Shown here: positions 7,259 through 9,417 of the stretch, piece after piece
Layout of the letters: each line of letters begins with the position of its first letter
Position numbering within the stretch: position 1 is the stretch's first letter
Origin: Spirochaetaceae bacterium
GTDB taxonomy: Bacteria > Spirochaetota > Spirochaetia > Treponematales > Breznakiellaceae
Assembly (NCBI GenBank): GCA_031257135.1
Contig: JAIRPH010000087.1
Coordinates: 1 to 9,417 of the forward strand
Reading direction: 5' to 3'
DNA length: 9,417 nucleotides
The notes under the pieces: model-generated
Told to the model about the DNA's origin: nothing
The model's input: only the letters and a program-made list of their open reading frames with translations
Database searches by the model: none
Program-made: the position numbers and the translations under genes

Positions 7259-8146
7259 TTATTGAGCCTTGCCTGAAATCCGCATAAACAGGACGCTTAA
7301 AAGGGCTATCAGTATCGTTATTAATAACGCGCCGGCAGAACCATATCCAAGCTCATAACTGATAAAAGCGGTATTGTACACATGGAGGTTAATCGTATCG
7401 GTTGACAGCGCGGGTCCTCCATTGGTCATCATAAAAGGCTTTTCAAAGGTTTTAAAGGTATCAATAATACGCATAATCAGCGTTGTAATAAGAACGCCTT
7501 TAATAGACGGCAGGGTAATGCTGAAAAAGCTCTGAGCTTTATTGGCGCCGTCAATTTCCGCGGCTTCGTAGAGTTCTTTGGCAATTCCCTTGAGTCCTGC
7601 CAAAACCAAAATCATCACGAAGGGAGTAAACTGCCAAATATCCAGAACAATTAATGAAGGAAGCGCGTTTTTCACCTCTCCTAAAAAATTGATCTTCTGA
7701 AGTCCAATGCCGTCGAGTATTGCGTTCAGTACTCCAAAACTGTAGTTGTACATCAACGCCCAAGCGACAGACAGCGCGGCGCTACAAATCAGCATAGGCA
7801 GTAGCGATACTGAGCGCAGGATACCCGGAACGATACCGTCCTTGTTGAGCAGAAGCGCGAGAAGTACGCCGAAAATCATAGTAAACGCTACGCCCCAGAA
7901 GGTATACGCCAGAGTCACCGCAATGGCATGAATAAATTGAGTATCTTTAATCAGATTGATGTAATTCGCAAGTCCTAGAAACCGCCGGGGCGTTCCAGAG
8001 GCCATGTTGTATTTGAAAAACGATAAATATATCGTATACAAGGTAGGATATACCGCGAAACATAAAACCATCAAAAATGCCGGAGCCGTAAATACAAGCC
8101 CAATCCGGTACTTGTTCCACAGATATTTAGACTGTTTTCTTTCCAT
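7259..8146 (-). CDS. Carbohydrate ABC transporter permease, MalF/UgpA type (first system)
   Basis: This 295-residue membrane protein follows the first binding protein gene. The first helix near residues 15-38 includes APAFLMVLCFAVYPTLYTIY, a standard opening for MalF/UgpA-type permeases. A consensus ATPase-docking loop ELYEAAEIDGA lies at 191-201, followed by ITLPS at 210-214. The family motif TNGGPALSTDT lies at 241-251, and further hydrophobic stretches near 75-100, 113-133, 165-184, 214-228 and 268-288 complete the helices. The ATG at 8146 has only a weak ribosome binding site (GAG seven bases upstream, or AAGGA about twelve), unlike the strong sites of the other permeases. This may help keep permease level below that of the binding protein. 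Confidence 0.93.
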   Translation of the reverse strand: MERKQSKYLWNKYRIGLVFTAPAFLMVLCFAVYPTLYTIYLSFFKYNMASGTPRRFLGLANYINLIKDTQFIHAIAVTLAYTFWGVAFTMIFGVLLALLLNKDGIVPGILRSVSLLPMLICSAALSVAWALMYNYSFGVLNAILDGIGLQKINFLGEVKNALPSLIVLDIWQFTPFVMILVLAGLKGIAKELYEAAEIDGANKAQSFFSITLPSIKGVLITTLIMRIIDTFKTFEKPFMMTNGGPALSTDTINLHVYNTAFISYELGYGSAGALLITILIALLSVLFMRISGKAQ

Positions 8147-8171
8147 ATAGATACTCGATCCTTTTTTGGAA

Positions 8172-8204
8172 CCTGTTTCCGTCTATCGCCGACAGGCGGA
8201 AAAC
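8172..8204 (-). promoter_or_regulatory. Inverted repeats between first binding protein and permease genes
   Basis: The 71-base gap between the first binding protein and its permease holds overlapping inverted repeats. TTTCCG (8176-8181) can pair with CGGAAA (8197-8202), CCTGT (8172-8176) with ACAGG (8192-8196), or CGCC (8187-8190) with GGCG (8195-8198) around a four-base loop. These are alternatives, not one stem. No U-run follows on the minus strand, so I read it as a weak intercistronic structure in the same place as the stronger hairpin of the second system. Confidence 0.42.
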
Positions 8205-8217
8205 ACGATCAATACCG

Positions 8218-9417
8218 TTACGGTTTCAGTTCTCCTGAGTCGATCAGGAATTGCCGCGCTTCTTTTACCGCGGCGTCCAGCGCGTCCTGAACATCCATTA
8301 CGCCGACAGCAACCATGTTCATATATTTGTTCATGCTTGCGGAAATCGCTTCGGTCTGGGTGGTCTGAGGCCATGTTTTAGCCTTGGCGAATTGACCTGA
8401 AATAGCGCCTAATGAAGCGTACTTTGCCTGCAATTCAGCATCCTGTAGCGTGTCCAAGTTGGTAGGATTACAATCGCCGCCGGCAAGAATAACCGCTTTC
8501 TGCATCTGAGGATCCGCGAGCCATTTGAGAAATTCCCATGCGGCGTCCTTCTGTTTGGAAGAGTTGAAGATCAGCGCATAGGAGCCTTTGGTCAGCACAT
8601 TCTTGCCGAACATCGGAGCGACTCGGCTTTTGCCGATGATCTTGGAGCGATCAGGCTTGAAATTCGCGTCGATATACCGGGCGGGATAATGAATAAACAT
8701 CGCCGCTTCTCCGCTCAGATACCCGGCGATTTCTTCCGAATAATTCCAGCCCGTTGCCGCGGGATTTACTATCTTGCTGTCTTTCAGCTCGCCCATAAGA
8801 ATCGTAAGGGCTTGAACGCCGATTGCGTTGTTAAACACAGGATTATTGTCGGCGTCGCAAATATCGCCGCCGAGAGAATACACGGTATTCACAAAGGCTT
8901 CGGCGAGGATGTTGTTGCCGTATCCGCGGGAAACGCCAAACTTGCCGTTTCCGGTGAGTTTCCTGCCGTATTCTTCCAGTTCTTCCCAGTTTGCAGGAGG
9001 CTTATCCGGATCAAGCCCTGCGGCGATAAACAGTTCCTCGTTGTAGTGAAAAAGAAACGCATCGTACCGAACCGGAATACCGTAGTAGCGTCCTTTAAAG
9101 CTGATGCCGTTGTCAACCATCTTGCTGATGTCAAAATTATCCCGCTTGATAAAATCGTCCAGCGGATACAGCGCGTTAATATTAGCAAGTTGAGGCAGAG
9201 TTCCTGCTTGCATAACCACATCATACGCTCCGGTTCCCGCGGTTGCTTCCAACAGAGCTTTCTGAGAAATCTCATTGTTGGGAGATTCATCCATATTGAC
9301 CTTGAGTCCGGGGAACCGTTTTTCAAAATCGGTAACTACCATATCTTTGATCACCGCTGTTTGATTCATGCCGGCAAGCCAAAGCACATTGAGTTCGCCG
9401 GCAATTTTTCGTTCTCC
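8218..9417 (-). CDS. Extracellular carbohydrate-binding protein of an ABC importer (first system), 5' end cut by the window
   Basis: The reading frame stays open to the right edge, giving 399 residues that begin GERKIAGELNVLWLAGMNQT. A GTG at 9387 could be mistaken for the start, but it is only the Val of LNVLW, within what looks like the first strand of the mature protein. The true start and signal peptide lie beyond base 9417. Family 1 sugar-binding features follow: FEKRFPGLKVNMDESPNN, AYDVVMQAG, LYPLDDFI, YYGIPVRYDAFLFHYN and PPANWEELEEYGRKL. The protein ends LIDSGELKP. It should deliver a sugar to the two permeases that follow, separated from them by a 71-base gap with inverted repeats. 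It differs clearly from the second binding protein, so different ligands are plausible. Confidence 0.92.
   Translation of the reverse strand, partial: GERKIAGELNVLWLAGMNQTAVIKDMVVTDFEKRFPGLKVNMDESPNNEISQKALLEATAGTGAYDVVMQAGTLPQLANINALYPLDDFIKRDNFDISKMVDNGISFKGRYYGIPVRYDAFLFHYNEELFIAAGLDPDKPPANWEELEEYGRKLTGNGKFGVSRGYGNNILAEAFVNTVYSLGGDICDADNNPVFNNAIGVQALTILMGELKDSKIVNPAATGWNYSEEIAGYLSGEAAMFIHYPARYIDANFKPDRSKIIGKSRVAPMFGKNVLTKGSYALIFNSSKQKDAAWEFLKWLADPQMQKAVILAGGDCNPTNLDTLQDAELQAKYASLGAISGQFAKAKTWPQTTQTEAISASMNKYMNMVAVGVMDVQDALDAAVKEARQFLIDSGELKP

Noticed and set aside
9385..9387. GTG as the start of the first binding protein
   Set aside because: The frame is open to the window edge, there is no ribosome binding site in the available upstream bases, no signal peptide would follow, and the upstream residues continue a typical mature binding-protein N-terminus.

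Overview
The window holds one long minus-strand operon, read from the right edge to the left, plus the last 39 codons of a plus-strand gene at the left edge that converges on it. All genes look like bacterial carbohydrate uptake and breakdown. Base composition is intermediate, ribosome binding sites are strong AGGAGG types, and the transporters are of the binding-protein type with no ATPase beside them. One signal peptide ends in A-GGKRDS, a style I associate with treponemes. A gut or host-associated spirochaete of the Treponema group is my best guess, but this is inference without any database search.

In transcription order the operon encodes: a solute-binding protein cut by the right edge (8218-9417), a MalF/UgpA-type permease (7259-8146), a MalG/UgpE-type permease (6410-7243), an aldo/keto reductase with an intact catalytic tetrad (5534-6400), a 717-residue cytoplasmic glycoside-hydrolase-like protein with a GH42-like layout (3378-5531), a second solute-binding protein (2061-3353), a second MalF-type permease (1123-2001, GTG start) and a second MalG-type permease (272-1114). 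Several junctions are so tight that the next ribosome binding site overlaps the previous stop codon, which supports a single transcript. No promoter for the operon is visible, so it should lie beyond base 9417.

The simplest reading is two sugar importers around two enzymes. Each importer has a binding protein and a permease pair and would borrow an ATPase encoded elsewhere (MsmX/UgpC type). Imported glycosides would be cleaved inside the cell by the hydrolase-like protein, and the aldo/keto reductase would reduce or oxidise a released or modified sugar. The convergent gene at 1-120 resembles the C-terminus of sorbitol-6-phosphate 2-dehydrogenase-type short-chain dehydrogenases, so the neighbourhood leans towards sugar and polyol redox chemistry.

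Non-coding sequence is scarce. The 151 bases between the convergent genes carry an ordered set of four related 8-mers. Each of the two binding-protein/permease junctions carries an inverted repeat, which suggests a device to keep binding protein above permease level. I see no tRNA, rRNA, CRISPR array, insertion sequence or phage gene.
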